DNA of 64,000 bases from an uncultured Dehalococcoidia bacterium (GCA_938015525.1 CALLPC010000007.1:62001-126000), one strand, 5' to 3'; positions 1-6,918 are shown, counted from the first letter of the stretch. Translations and numbers: made by a program. The notes: a model not told the origin generated them from the letters alone.

Positions 1-859
1 CCAGCTGGTAGCTGCCGGCAATAGTGGCGGGGGAAGAGGCCAAGAACTCGTACGAAAACCCGAAGGTCACACGGTCGCTCAGCCGCAGGAAGACTGGCTC
101 CCCGGTGCTGGCCCGCCCGGCGTCGTAGATACTGCCATCGGCAGCGGCGGCGTCGTAGGAAAACTCCCCGCGCTGGGTGTACTCCCATTCGCCCGGAACG
201 GCTTTTTCGAGACCGCGGCTGAAGCCGGCCCATGCGAGAGCGGCGAAACCAACGGCAACGGCGAGCAACAGCACGACGGTGTCCTGCCAGTTGCGATAGA
301 TGGTAGCCATGGGGTGTCCTCCTCCCCGTTGGTGATTGCGCCCGTCGGGACGGGGAGCCGTGGAGCGGGTCCCCGCGGCGCCCCCCAGGAGCCCGGCGAA
401 TGCAACGAACAGCACCAGACCTCCCCAAACGGGGTCCCGAAGGTGCCAGAGCAGCCGGCCGGCGCCGGGCACCCTGAACCAAAGCCGGCCGACGACCTCG
501 CCGCGCCCCGGCCGGTACGAATCGTCGAAATCGTTGTGGTCGCCTCGCAGCGTGTACCGGCCGCTATTCTCCTCGATGATGCGGTGGATGACGTAGCCGA
601 TGTCAGGGTGCCGGTAGGTCACGACGTCGCCGGGCCGATAATCGTCCGCCGGCCGTACGAGGGCGAGGTCGCCCCGTTTCATCCCGGGCTCCATCGAGTT
701 ACCGTTCACGATGACATAGGCGGTCTGTCCGCCCAGCTGTTGAGGAGCGAACAGGATCCATCCGGCGCCCGCCAGCAGGAACAGGAGCGCCGCAGCGGCG
801 GCATGGGGCAGCCGGCGGCAGGACCGGCGGGCAAAGGTCGCTGCAGCGCTCCCGCTCAT
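1..859 (-). CDS. SipW/S26B-type signal peptidase I reading in frame into a DUF5305-like membrane protein (3' end outside window)
   Basis: The first ~165 residues are an S26B signal peptidase, the archaeal/SipW kind, which cleaves exported proteins at the outer face of the membrane. Visible are an N-terminal membrane segment (about residues 18-37), the nucleophile Ser54 in VNGNSMEPG, and His92 in YVIHRII where Lys-type enzymes have lysine; GDHND follows, then a second membrane segment (about 144-160). No stop codon follows. The frame runs through a basic linker to MATIYRNWQD (Met184), a third membrane segment and a GEPVFLRLSDRV region resembling DUF5305, a family I recall encoded beside such peptidases. 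A strong Shine-Dalgarno precedes Met184, so this may be a fusion, or two products from one frame. Start chosen at ATG 859. The left edge cuts the C terminus. Substrates are probably the two small exported proteins encoded just upstream in the same operon. Confidence 0.8.
   Translation of the reverse strand, partial: MSGSAAATFARRSCRRLPHAAAAALLFLLAGAGWILFAPQQLGGQTAYVIVNGNSMEPGMKRGDLALVRPADDYRPGDVVTYRHPDIGYVIHRIIEENSGRYTLRGDHNDFDDSYRPGRGEVVGRLWFRVPGAGRLLWHLRDPVWGGLVLFVAFAGLLGGAAGTRSTAPRPDGRNHQRGGGHPMATIYRNWQDTVVLLLAVAVGFAALAWAGFSRGLEKAVPGEWEYTQRGEFSYDAAAADGSIYDAGRASTGEPVFLRLSDRVTFGFSYEFLASSPATIAGSYQL
319..328 (-). promoter_or_regulatory. Internal Shine-Dalgarno before Met184 of the peptidase frame
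   Basis: On the minus strand GGGGAGGAGG lies 8 nt before an ATG at 310. This would allow separate initiation of the DUF5305-like part although no stop codon separates it from the peptidase. Confidence 0.5.
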
Positions 860-874
860 CGGTCCCTCCGTAGC

Positions 875-1246
875 CTACTGCGCCGCCACGACGCGCAGCC
901 CCAGGATGGACGAGACCGCGGCCGTCGAGGTGCAGGTGATGCTCGTGCCGGTACTGCATGGCGCCGTCCAGGTGACGCCGCCATCCGTGGAGACGCGAAC
1001 CGTGCCACCGCTCGGCACGGCGGGCGAAATGGTGAAGGTAATGGAACTGAGCTGCTGCGGGTTCACCGCATCGAGGTTGTAGTGGACGTTGGTGATGGTG
1101 TACCCGCTGACGGCAGCCGAGCCGTCGCCCGCCCGGCTCGCGGGAACCGTGTTGGCGGCAGCATACCCGTACACCGCCGCGCCGCTGACTGCCAGGAGGC
1201 CCGCCAGGAGGAGGCGGCGGAACGGAAGGGACAGGAGCCCGCGCAT
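875..1246 (-). CDS. Small exported protein, paralogue 2 of SipW-type cassette
   Basis: A 123-residue protein with a basic N terminus (MRGLLSLPFRRLL), a hydrophobic stretch of about 18 residues and a likely cleavage region around YAAANTVPAS. The mature part carries AGDGSAAVSGYTITNVHYNL, then short beta-rich segments and two cysteines (PCSTGTSITC), ending LRVVAAQ. It aligns over its whole length with the next gene upstream (1350-1730), sharing VSGYTI.NVHYNL, the Cys pair and the C terminus. Size, beta-rich make-up and position next to a SipW-type peptidase resemble TasA/CalY-like exported surface proteins, but I cannot assign a named family. The start is the ATG with AGGGAGGAC upstream. It ends 15 bp before the peptidase gene, so it is in the same operon. 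Confidence 0.8.
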   Translation of the reverse strand: MRGLLSLPFRRLLLAGLLAVSGAAVYGYAAANTVPASRAGDGSAAVSGYTITNVHYNLDAVNPQQLSSITFTISPAVPSGGTVRVSTDGGVTWTAPCSTGTSITCTSTAAVSSILGLRVVAAQ

Positions 1247-1266
1247 CAGTGTCCTCCCTGCTGGTG

Positions 1267-1296
1267 GGCCGCCCGGGAAACCCGTCCCGGGCGGCC
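1267..1296 (-). other. Intercistronic hairpin between the two exported-protein genes
   Basis: A perfect 11-bp inverted repeat (GGCCGCCCGGG) with an 8-nt loop lies in the 103-bp gap between the paralogues, with no T tract. It could act as a processing or stabilising stem, or a partial terminator giving more of the first protein than of the downstream genes. Confidence 0.55.
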
Positions 1297-1349
1297 GTGC
1301 TGCGGTTCGCTCGGCGTGACCAGCGCCAGGCGCTCGGGGTCCTCGCGTG

Positions 1350-1730
1350 TTACTGGGCGGCGACGACCCGCAGGCTGGTGAACGCGGCGCCGATTGACTG
1401 CGGCGTCGAGAACGTGCACGTGATGGTCGACCCCGTGGAGCAGGCGTTCGACCAGGTCGTGCCGCCATCGAACGAGACGTGCGCCGTGCCGCCTGCCGGC
1501 AGCGCCGGCGAGATGTCGAAAGTGACCGAGTTCGCGGTCGCCGGGTTGGTCGGGTTCAGGTTGTAGTGGACGTTGGAAATCGTGTAGCCGGAGACGGTGT
1601 TGGTGCCATCGCCGGCGTTGGTGGCCGGCACGGTGTTCGTGGCGGCGAAACCAAGCGCCGAAACGGCGACGATGGAGAAGACCGCGATGGCGGCCAGCCG
1701 ACGCGGGCTCCTCAGGGAACGAAAGACCAT
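1350..1730 (-). CDS. Small exported protein, paralogue 1 of SipW-type cassette
   Basis: A 126-residue protein, first gene of the operon. The N terminus MVFRSLRSPRRLAA is basic and is followed by a hydrophobic core (IAVFSIVAVSALGFAA) and a probable cleavage zone at ATNTVPAT. The mature domain contains GDGTNTVSGYTISNVHYNLN, a predicted beta-rich body with DGGTTWSN and a Cys pair, and ends LRVVAAQ like its paralogue. ATG 1730 was chosen because GGAGGAG lies 6 nt upstream and a signal peptide begins there; the longer track ORF adds non-coding-looking sequence. It is probably exported and matured by the signal peptidase encoded two genes downstream, and may form a surface or matrix polymer. That function is inferred from context only. 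Confidence 0.8.
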   Translation of the reverse strand: MVFRSLRSPRRLAAIAVFSIVAVSALGFAATNTVPATNAGDGTNTVSGYTISNVHYNLNPTNPATANSVTFDISPALPAGGTAHVSFDGGTTWSNACSTGSTITCTFSTPQSIGAAFTSLRVVAAQ

Positions 1731-1866
1731 GGTGCACTCCTCCAGGTTTGGTGACGGGAGCCAACGCCCCGTTCGAGGCTTTGGACCTCTCACTCGCTGG
1801 AGTCGGACAGCCGCCCCGGTCGCAACAGCGCCGCCGTGGCAATTATGGCTATTCGTCTTATGCGGT
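1731..1866 (-). promoter_or_regulatory. Long, possibly structured 5' leader of the secretion cassette
   Basis: Between gene 1350-1730 and the divergent XdhC gene lies an A/T-rich patch containing CATAAT on the minus strand (about 1844-1849), a possible -10. The following ~115 nt hold two adjacent hairpins, GAGG-tccaaag-CCTC and ACGGG-gcgttggct-CCCGT, just before the SD. The segment CCAAAGCC slightly recalls the CGCAAAGCC core of c-di-GMP-I riboswitches, but the rest of that fold is not evident. Confidence 0.3.
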
Positions 1867-2001
1867 AAGGCTAAAGTGGTATTAAGTCGCGACGTCGGCT
1901 GTCGATATGAGCTCTGCGCACTGCCCCCGGGAAACCCCGGGGAAACGTGTGAAGACGGTGCCTCTTGCGGGACCGCTCCAGGCCGGCGCAGGATCTGGAG
2001 C

Positions 2002-2349
2002 GTGGATGCAGTGCTGTATCGCGAAATTGCACGCGCACTCGAAGCTGGGGAACCTGTCGCCCTCGCCACCGTGACCTGGACACGCGGCTCGACGCCCCGG
2101 AAGCCCGGCGCGAAGATGCTCATCCGCGCCGACGGAAGCTTTGCCGGCACCATCGGGGGCGGTTGTGGCGAGGCCGAGGTTTGGCAGGAAGCGATGGCGA
2201 CGCTCGAGGACGGTCGGCCGCGTACCGTGACGGTCGACCTCACGGAACCAACCGACGGCGAGGACAAGATCTGCGGCGGCGTAATGAACGTATTCGTTGA
2301 ACGGCTGGATGCGCAGGCTCGTGATGGTCGCGCGCTCCGGCCGACGTGA
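2002..2349 (+). CDS. XdhC/CoxI-type N-terminal domain protein
   Basis: A 115-residue protein matching the XdhC/CoxI N-terminal domain, found in chaperones that help insert molybdenum cofactor into xanthine dehydrogenase or CO dehydrogenase. Conserved features are AGEPVALATVTWTRGSTPRKPGAKML near the N terminus, the GTIGGGCGEA glycine turn in the middle, and KICGGVMNVFVERL at the end. Full-length XdhC carries an additional Rossmann domain; here only the first module is present, and no molybdoenzyme gene is visible in the window. The start is a GTG with AGGA upstream; the longer track ORF begins in the intergenic leader of the divergent operon. Role in cofactor maturation is by family, substrate unknown. 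Confidence 0.75.
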   Translation: MDAVLYREIARALEAGEPVALATVTWTRGSTPRKPGAKMLIRADGSFAGTIGGGCGEAEVWQEAMATLEDGRPRTVTVDLTEPTDGEDKICGGVMNVFVERLDAQARDGRALRPT

Positions 2350-2400
2350 TAGCATCAGAGGAGCCGGCCCGGGCAGCCGGGCAGCAGGAAGAAGGTAGCC

Positions 2401-2697
2401 ATGTTCGGTTCGCTCGGAGCCCCGGAGCTCATCATCATCGCCCTCGTCATCATCCTCATCTTCGGTGTTGGCAAGATTTCCGGGCTTGGGCGGGAGCTCG
2501 GCACTTCAATCAAGGAGTTCCGCCGCGCGGTGAAGGACGAGGACGAGGCGGCCCGCCAGCAAGCGGCAGCGCCGCCGCCTCAGCACCAGCAAACGGTGCA
2601 GGCACCGCCCCCGCCGCCCGTCGCTGCCCAGCCGCCCGCTGCCGCGCCACCCCCGAACAGCGACCCGAACAAGCCGAATACGCCGAACGTCTTCTGA
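2401..2697 (+). CDS. tatA: Twin-arginine translocase subunit TatA/TatE
   Basis: A 98-residue TatA-type protein, the pore-forming component of the Tat system for folded proteins. It has the usual short N terminus, one membrane helix (PELIIIALVIILIFGV), the GVGKISGLGRELG hinge with the conserved FG-like turn, and an amphipathic helix (SIKEFRRAVKDEDE). The acidic motif is followed by a Gln/Pro/Ala-rich, probably disordered tail ending NKPNTPNVF. The ATG is preceded by AAGAAGG, and a possible -10 (TAGCAT) sits about 45 bp upstream. No tatC or tatB is in the window, so the gene is solitary, as often seen in Chloroflexota and Actinobacteria. A strong palindrome follows the stop. Confidence 0.9.
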   Translation: MFGSLGAPELIIIALVIILIFGVGKISGLGRELGTSIKEFRRAVKDEDEAARQQAAAPPPQHQQTVQAPPPPPVAAQPPAAAPPPNSDPNKPNTPNVF

Positions 2698-2715
2698 ACC
2701 GGCAGCGCGACCTCA

Positions 2716-2759
2716 TCAAATGCCCCGCCCCCGCTCATGAGCGGGGGCGGGGCATTTGA
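2716..2759. terminator. 44-bp perfect palindrome, bidirectional terminator
   Basis: An uninterrupted inverted repeat with 22-bp arms, centred on TCATGA, runs from TCAAATGCCCCG to its complement CGGGGCATTTGA. It lies between the end of tatA and the end of the convergent transporter gene, with A/T-rich arm ends on both sides that provide short U tracts in either direction. Confidence 0.8.
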
Positions 2760-2897
2760 CGGCAAACGCGGAATCGGCGTGCGGGGATGCGTTCTCCGTT
2801 CCGCGGCGCGACTCCGACCGCGAAGGTGCGCTCCAGTGAAATTCAGCGGATGAACCTGGCCGCCGGGTATCGTCGCGGGCCTGGCCCCGCTTCGCGG

Positions 2898-3833
2898 TCA
2901 CACGCTCTCGGCAGGAGCCGGGCCAAGAACACCCGGGGGACGGGTACGCTCCGTACGGACAGTGCGGAAGCTGACAGCGGCGATGATGACCGCTCCGCCG
3001 ATGACGGCATACCAGCCAGGCGTTTCCCCGAGCGCGACGTACACCCACACCGGATTGAGCACCGGCTCGAGCATACCGATGAGCGAGGCTTCGAGCGCAC
3101 CAACGGTCCGCATGGCATAACCGAACAGCAGGTAGGCGAACCCGATCTGCACGACGCCCAGGAAGATGAGTCCGCCGAGGTCGCGGAGCCCCGGGGCGAA
3201 AATGCTCAGCTCACCACGGGCGAGGTTGATGGGGATGAGGGCGTACACAAGGAGAGCATTGCCGAGGAGGATGGCCCGCGGCCGCGTCTCTGCCGTGCAG
3301 CCCGGCGCCCTGAGCAGAAGGAACATCGCCGCGAGCGTGACGCCCGAGGCCGCCGCGAGCAGGTTGCCGCCCAGCGCATTGCTGTCAAGCCGGCCGGCGA
3401 AAAAGAGCGTCATACCAGCAAAGGCCGCAGCGACGGTCGCAGCGTCCAGCCGGGTCACCCGTTCGCGGAGAAGGAGGGGACCCGCAAAGACCAGGTACAA
3501 CGGTGCCGTGTACTGGAGGAATATCGCGCTGGCGGCGGTGGTGAGCTTCGTCGCTGCGACAAACATTACGAGCGTGAGCGCATAGACAGCAGCGATGGCC
3601 CACGTAAGTCGGGGGAGCTTCCACGGGGCTGCCGGGCGGGGCCGCACGAGGACCGCGATGGTCAGCCCAGCGAAGAGCGACCGCCACATCGTGACCCCGA
3701 GCGCGTCGAGTGAGACCCACTTGATGAAGAGACCGCCCGTACTCCACAGCACGGCTGCTCCGAGGACGGCAAGCAGCCCCCGCTGGCGGGCGGTGAGCGC
3801 GGCGACGCGACCCCGGGCGGCGGCAACGTCCAC
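2898..3833 (-). CDS. EamA/DMT-family transporter
   Basis: About 311 residues from the chosen GTG start, or 345 from the upstream track start. The protein is two EamA repeats of five membrane helices each, the drug/metabolite transporter fold. The first repeat opens with GLLAVLGAAVLWSTGGLFIKW and the second has FLGVVQIGFAYLLFGYAMRTVGALEASL, a typical EamA signature, ending with a short charged tail. The substrate cannot be told from sequence. The GTG at 3833 is preferred because the extra N-terminal 34 residues look non-coding and overlap the divergent promoter of the next gene. It is a single-gene unit, converging on tatA across the palindrome. Confidence 0.85.
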   Translation of the reverse strand: MDVAAARGRVAALTARQRGLLAVLGAAVLWSTGGLFIKWVSLDALGVTMWRSLFAGLTIAVLVRPRPAAPWKLPRLTWAIAAVYALTLVMFVAATKLTTAASAIFLQYTAPLYLVFAGPLLLRERVTRLDAATVAAAFAGMTLFFAGRLDSNALGGNLLAAASGVTLAAMFLLLRAPGCTAETRPRAILLGNALLVYALIPINLARGELSIFAPGLRDLGGLIFLGVVQIGFAYLLFGYAMRTVGALEASLIGMLEPVLNPVWVYVALGETPGWYAVIGGAVIIAAVSFRTVRTERTRPPGVLGPAPAESV

Positions 3834-3876
3834 ACCGGGAAGTGTGCGGCCCGCCGGCGCACGTGGAAAGGCCGCA

Positions 3877-3905
3877 TGGACGCGGCTCCCGCGAATGGCT
3901 ATGAT
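3877..3905 (+). promoter_or_regulatory. Sigma-70-type promoter for the IscA-type gene
   Basis: TGGACG (3877-3882), a 17-bp spacer and TATGAT (3900-3905) precede the Fe-S carrier gene; GAGGAGG then lies 7 nt before its ATG. Confidence 0.5.
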
Positions 3906-3967
3906 CTCGATAGTGCAAGGGATGGGCAAGCTCATCCCGAGCCTGCCACCATCGAGGAGGTCGTCGA

Positions 3968-4354
3968 ATGTCCGCAGATTCCGGCGCGTCGGTCGCGCTC
4001 GTCAACATCACCGAACGTGCGGCAGAGAAGGCCCGCGCCCTGCTGGAAGCCCGCGAGCTCCCCAATGGGGCGCTGCGTGTCTTCGTTGCCGGCGGCGGCT
4101 GCTCTGGCTACCAGTATGGCATGGCGCTCGCCCGCTCCTCGGAGGAGGACGACATCGTCATCGAGCAATTTGGGGTCCGCATTCTCGTCGACCCGGAGAG
4201 CGCCCGCTACCTGGAAGGCGCGGAGATTGACTATGTCGACGACATCATGAAGAGCGGGTTCAGCATCTACAATCCGAACGCGGTAAAGAGCTGCGCCTGC
4301 GGCTCGAGCTTCCAGACGGCGGACGGCAGCGGACAACCCCGCGCCTGCTGCTAA
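3968..4354 (+). CDS. IscA/ErpA (HesB)-type iron-sulfur carrier
   Basis: A 128-residue A-type carrier that accepts Fe-S clusters from a scaffold and delivers them to apo-enzymes. The three ligand cysteines are present: GGGCSG in the middle, and the C-terminal SCACGSS pair. Other family features are ALRVFVAGGGCSGYQYGMAL and the DPESARYLEGAEIDYVDD segment. A short extension ending QPRACC adds two more cysteines not seen in classical IscA. The gene stands alone with its own promoter and a strong terminator. Clients nearby could include the ferredoxin oxidoreductase KorAB, which needs 4Fe-4S centres, but that link is inference. Confidence 0.9.
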   Translation: MSADSGASVALVNITERAAEKARALLEARELPNGALRVFVAGGGCSGYQYGMALARSSEEDDIVIEQFGVRILVDPESARYLEGAEIDYVDDIMKSGFSIYNPNAVKSCACGSSFQTADGSGQPRACC

Positions 4355-4387
4355 GGCGCCGGGGCCGAGAGCCGACGGAGACTGCTA

Positions 4388-4420
4388 CAGGGAGGCGTTT
4401 GAACGCCTCCCTGTTTTTTT
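4388..4420 (+). terminator. Rho-independent terminator
   Basis: A 12-bp stem (CAGGGAGGCGTT) with a 2-nt loop, followed by seven T, lies 34 bp after the IscA-type gene. Confidence 0.9.
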
Positions 4421-4481
4421 CATTTACCCCCGATCTCCGTGGCCCCCTGGCGCACCTCGCCGGGGCCCGGCCGGATGCCGA

Positions 4482-5135
4482 TTACATGAGCCTGCGGAGC
4501 AGATTTGTTTTTGTCGTGAGGAAGACCATCGAAGCGCGCGTCGCAGCGCGCAGCCGCGCGAACTCTGCATCGGTGACTGCCATTTCATCAAACTTCTCCA
4601 GTTCGGCCAGCGAATCGAACTCGGCGACGATCGCGACCCCGCTGGTGTGTCCCGTCATCGCGCTCCACACGCTAGTCGTCGCGTCGATGCCGCGCTGCTT
4701 TTGGTAATCGAGCGCTTGCGAAACAGAAAGGACGAACTCACGGTGGTGGCCGGGCTGGACTTCCCCAGTGAGCACCCGCATGAACTTGCGCGGTGCCGTC
4801 GCCTCCTCCGAGGTCATCAGACCTTCGGAGTGGTAGGCGAGCCGGTGGATGGAGACCTCCACGTCGTCATAGACCATGTGGGTGCGGACGGCACGGCGCA
4901 CCTGGGCGAAGCGGGCATCCTCGGCGGCCATGTCGGTCCACCGCTCGAGGTCTTCGAGCGTGTTGAAATCGGCAGCGATGAGGACGCCGTTGTTGCGCCC
5001 CGTCATCGACCCCCAGACGGCCGTGCGGGCGCGGATGCCGCGCTCGAGCTGGTAGTCGGTCGCGATACGCATCGCGTCGAGGAACTCTCGCGTTTTGCCC
5101 TGGGCAACGATGCCCGAGAGAAGGCGTCGGTACAT
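4482..5135 (-). CDS. Tandem-duplicated alpha/beta-barrel (ferredoxin-like) domain protein
   Basis: A 217-residue protein made of two ~100-residue copies of the same domain (about 1-100 and 115-217). Both copies share the order RGI.A.T.VW..MTG..GV.I.A.F..L..LE, then FA..R.A.R..MV. Length and pattern fit the dimeric alpha/beta-barrel fold (NIPSNAP/DUF-type small monooxygenase relatives), with the two halves forming an internal pseudo-dimer. I do not recognise a specific family and see no cofactor motif. Each half has MTG at the same place, a candidate active-site loop. It is monocistronic and convergent with the IscA-type gene. Confidence 0.65.
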   Translation of the reverse strand: MYRRLLSGIVAQGKTREFLDAMRIATDYQLERGIRARTAVWGSMTGRNNGVLIAADFNTLEDLERWTDMAAEDARFAQVRRAVRTHMVYDDVEVSIHRLAYHSEGLMTSEEATAPRKFMRVLTGEVQPGHHREFVLSVSQALDYQKQRGIDATTSVWSAMTGHTSGVAIVAEFDSLAELEKFDEMAVTDAEFARLRAATRASMVFLTTKTNLLRRLM

Positions 5136-5218
5136 GGCACGTCTCCGGGCGCCCCGGCTCGGGGGCCGGCACGCGCGGCAAGTCTACCAGAGGGACGGGC
5201 TTCGGTCGGCGGTACGGG

Positions 5219-5224
5219 TATAAT
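5219..5224 (+). promoter_or_regulatory. Consensus -10 box for a leaderless start
   Basis: TATAAT ends 7 nt before ATG 5232, with no SD in the gap, so transcription should begin at or next to the start codon. Confidence 0.65.
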
Positions 5225-5231
5225 CACCGCG

Positions 5232-5540
5232 ATGCCGCTGTACGTGGCCTACTTTACGTTCAAGCCAGGGACGAACGTCCTGCGGGGGCTCGAAGCGTTC
5301 GAACGGCGGAAAACGTTCCAGCACCCGCGGGGCGCCGAAGTCTTGGCCGAGCTCTGGGTGAATGCGCCCGAGGGGTTGCCGCAGGTCGTGCTCGCGTGGG
5401 AGGCTGCCGACGAAGGGCCCGGCGACTACTATGAAGCGGCTTGGGGCGACATTTTCGACATCACCATCGCGCCGGCGACGCGGCCAGTGATGGAGCTCCC
5501 GGCCGAGCTGCCGCCGTCGGTCCAGCAGCGGCTCCCGTAA
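5232..5540 (+). CDS. Conserved small protein, unrecognised (dimeric alpha/beta-barrel-like)
   Basis: A 102-residue cytosolic protein starting MPLYVAYFTFKPG. The N-terminal YVAYFTFKPGTNVLRGLEAFERR reads as a beta strand followed by a helix, and AELWVNAPEGLPQVVLAWEA as two strands, the pattern of small ferredoxin-fold proteins such as DUF3303 or NIPSNAP types. I do not recognise a function. It follows a consensus -10 box with 7-nt spacing and stands apart from other plus-strand genes. It is divergent from the duplicated alpha/beta-barrel protein, which seems to share the fold, so the two may act on related compounds; that is conjecture. Confidence 0.7.
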   Translation: MPLYVAYFTFKPGTNVLRGLEAFERRKTFQHPRGAEVLAELWVNAPEGLPQVVLAWEAADEGPGDYYEAAWGDIFDITIAPATRPVMELPAELPPSVQQRLP

Positions 5541-6069
5541 TCGATGGACACCGAGGAGCGGTCGCCCGGGCCGGCGGGCAAGCGGATGGTGATCGTTGGC
5601 CTGAGCAGGTCGGGAACTCGGAGCCCGGCCTGGAACCGGGGCAACTGCTCGGTTTGCCGCTCATCGTGCGGTGCGCGCCTCTTTTGTTTCAGAACTGGGG
5701 CCGGTTCCGCCTTGATGACCGCTGCCGCCTGCCGCGGGGACGCACAGGAGGAGCGATGCGCAGGTCGGCCCGGGGAATTGACTTAGCCACGTCTCCCTTT
5801 TCACGCGGCCCGTTGCTGATGCCTCGACCCGGCTCGACGCCGGCCGGCCGGTGGACAACGTAGCCCGTTCTGCCCCATCCGAAAGCCGCTGCCTGAGTCC
5901 GGAGCTGCCCGGAGCACGCGCAGCGGAAGGTCGTGCGCCGGCCTGCTCTGCGAGGCGAGCACCGCTTGCTATGCCCTACGTCGCTGCCCGGCAGACGAGG
6001 TTGCGCGAAATGTCACCGGTTCCGCGGGAACGTCCTGCCTGCAGCTTCGGCTGCGTCGCAGGGTCTAAC
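5541..6069. other. 529-bp region without a supported gene
   Basis: Short ORFs in all frames, none with a convincing start, length or domain. It has a TTGACT hexamer near 5778 and a few GC-rich imperfect repeats. No tRNA or recognisable structured RNA was seen. Confidence 0.5.
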
Positions 6070-6098
6070 CCCCTCCCGGCACAAGCCCGCGGGAGGGG
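6070..6098 (-). terminator. Hairpin after the enoyl-CoA hydratase gene
   Basis: A 9-bp stem CCCCTCCCG with an 11-nt loop begins 5 nt after the stop codon on the minus strand. There is no clear T tract. Confidence 0.55.
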
Positions 6099-6102
6099 TC
6101 GG

Positions 6103-6918
6103 CTAGCGGCCCTTGAAGACCGGCTCCCGCCGCTCCGCGAACGCTGCGAGGCCTTCACGGAAGTCTTCGCTCTGGAAGAGCGGCAGGAGCTGCAGGTAGA
6201 TATGGTCGACAGCAGCCTCGAACGTTTCTTCCATCCCGAGGCGCATCATGCGCTTGGTGGCCTGCACGCTGAGGGGCGCGTTGTTGGCGATTTTCTTCGC
6301 CCAGGCGCGGGCTTCGGTCATCAGCTCGTCGTGCGGCACCACTTTGTTCACGAGACCGAGCTCGAGCGAGCGCTGCGCATCGAGCACGTCGCCGAGGAAA
6401 GCAACCTCGGCGGCGCGGGCCCAGCCGATGAGCCGCGGGAGATACCAGCAGCCGCCGCTCTCGGGCAGGACGCCGCGCTTGGCGAATACAGCACCGAGTT
6501 TTGCGTGCTCGCTGGCGATGCGGATGTCGCAGCCGAGCGCGAGGTCCATTCCGTAGCCCGCAGCAGCCCCGTTGAGGGCGCAAATCATCGGTTTGTCCAT
6601 CCGGTTGATGACGATGGGCGGCGAGTTGTGGAGGTCGAACAGCTGATATCCGCCGCGGCCCGGCTGGATTGCGCCTTCGCTACCGCCGTTCGACATCTGG
6701 TCTTTGAGGTCGAGCCCGGCACAAAACCCGCGGCCGGCACCCGTGAGGATGACGCAGCGGACATCGCGGGTAATGTTCGCTTCCTGGAGCGTCTTCGAGA
6801 GCGCGCTGAGCATCGGCCCGCTGATGGCGTTGAGCCGGTCGGGTCGGTTTAGGGTAACGGTGAGGATGTAGTCGCTGTGCTCGACGAGCAGGTCCGGGGT
6901 CGGGGAAGGCGAAACCAA
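6103..6918 (-). CDS. Enoyl-CoA hydratase/isomerase (crotonase family)
   Basis: A 271-residue crotonase. The oxyanion-hole turn GRGFCAGLDLKDQ follows CVILTGAG, and the second hole AAAGYGMDLALGCDIRIAS is intact. The catalytic-loop region reads LPESGGCWYLPRLIG, with an acidic residue before the SGG turn as in PaaG/enoyl-CoA isomerase-like members, followed by the AQRSLELGLVNKVV helix. Such enzymes hydrate or isomerise enoyl-CoA in fatty or aromatic acid degradation; the exact substrate is open. The TTG at 6918 is chosen because AGGAG lies 7 nt before it and the domain starts soon after. It is followed by a hairpin and is not in an operon with other beta-oxidation genes. Confidence 0.85.
   Translation of the reverse strand: MVSPSPTPDLLVEHSDYILTVTLNRPDRLNAISGPMLSALSKTLQEANITRDVRCVILTGAGRGFCAGLDLKDQMSNGGSEGAIQPGRGGYQLFDLHNSPPIVINRMDKPMICALNGAAAGYGMDLALGCDIRIASEHAKLGAVFAKRGVLPESGGCWYLPRLIGWARAAEVAFLGDVLDAQRSLELGLVNKVVPHDELMTEARAWAKKIANNAPLSVQATKRMMRLGMEETFEAAVDHIYLQLLPLFQSEDFREGLAAFAERREPVFKGR

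Noticed and set aside
875-1468. 197-residue track version of the second exported protein
   Set aside because: The extra N terminus covers an intercistronic hairpin; the ATG at 1246 has an SD and begins a normal signal peptide.
1731-1866. c-di-GMP-I riboswitch
   Set aside because: Only a short CCAAAGCC resemblance; the GNRA loop, receptor and second stem were not found. Kept only as a candidate leader structure.
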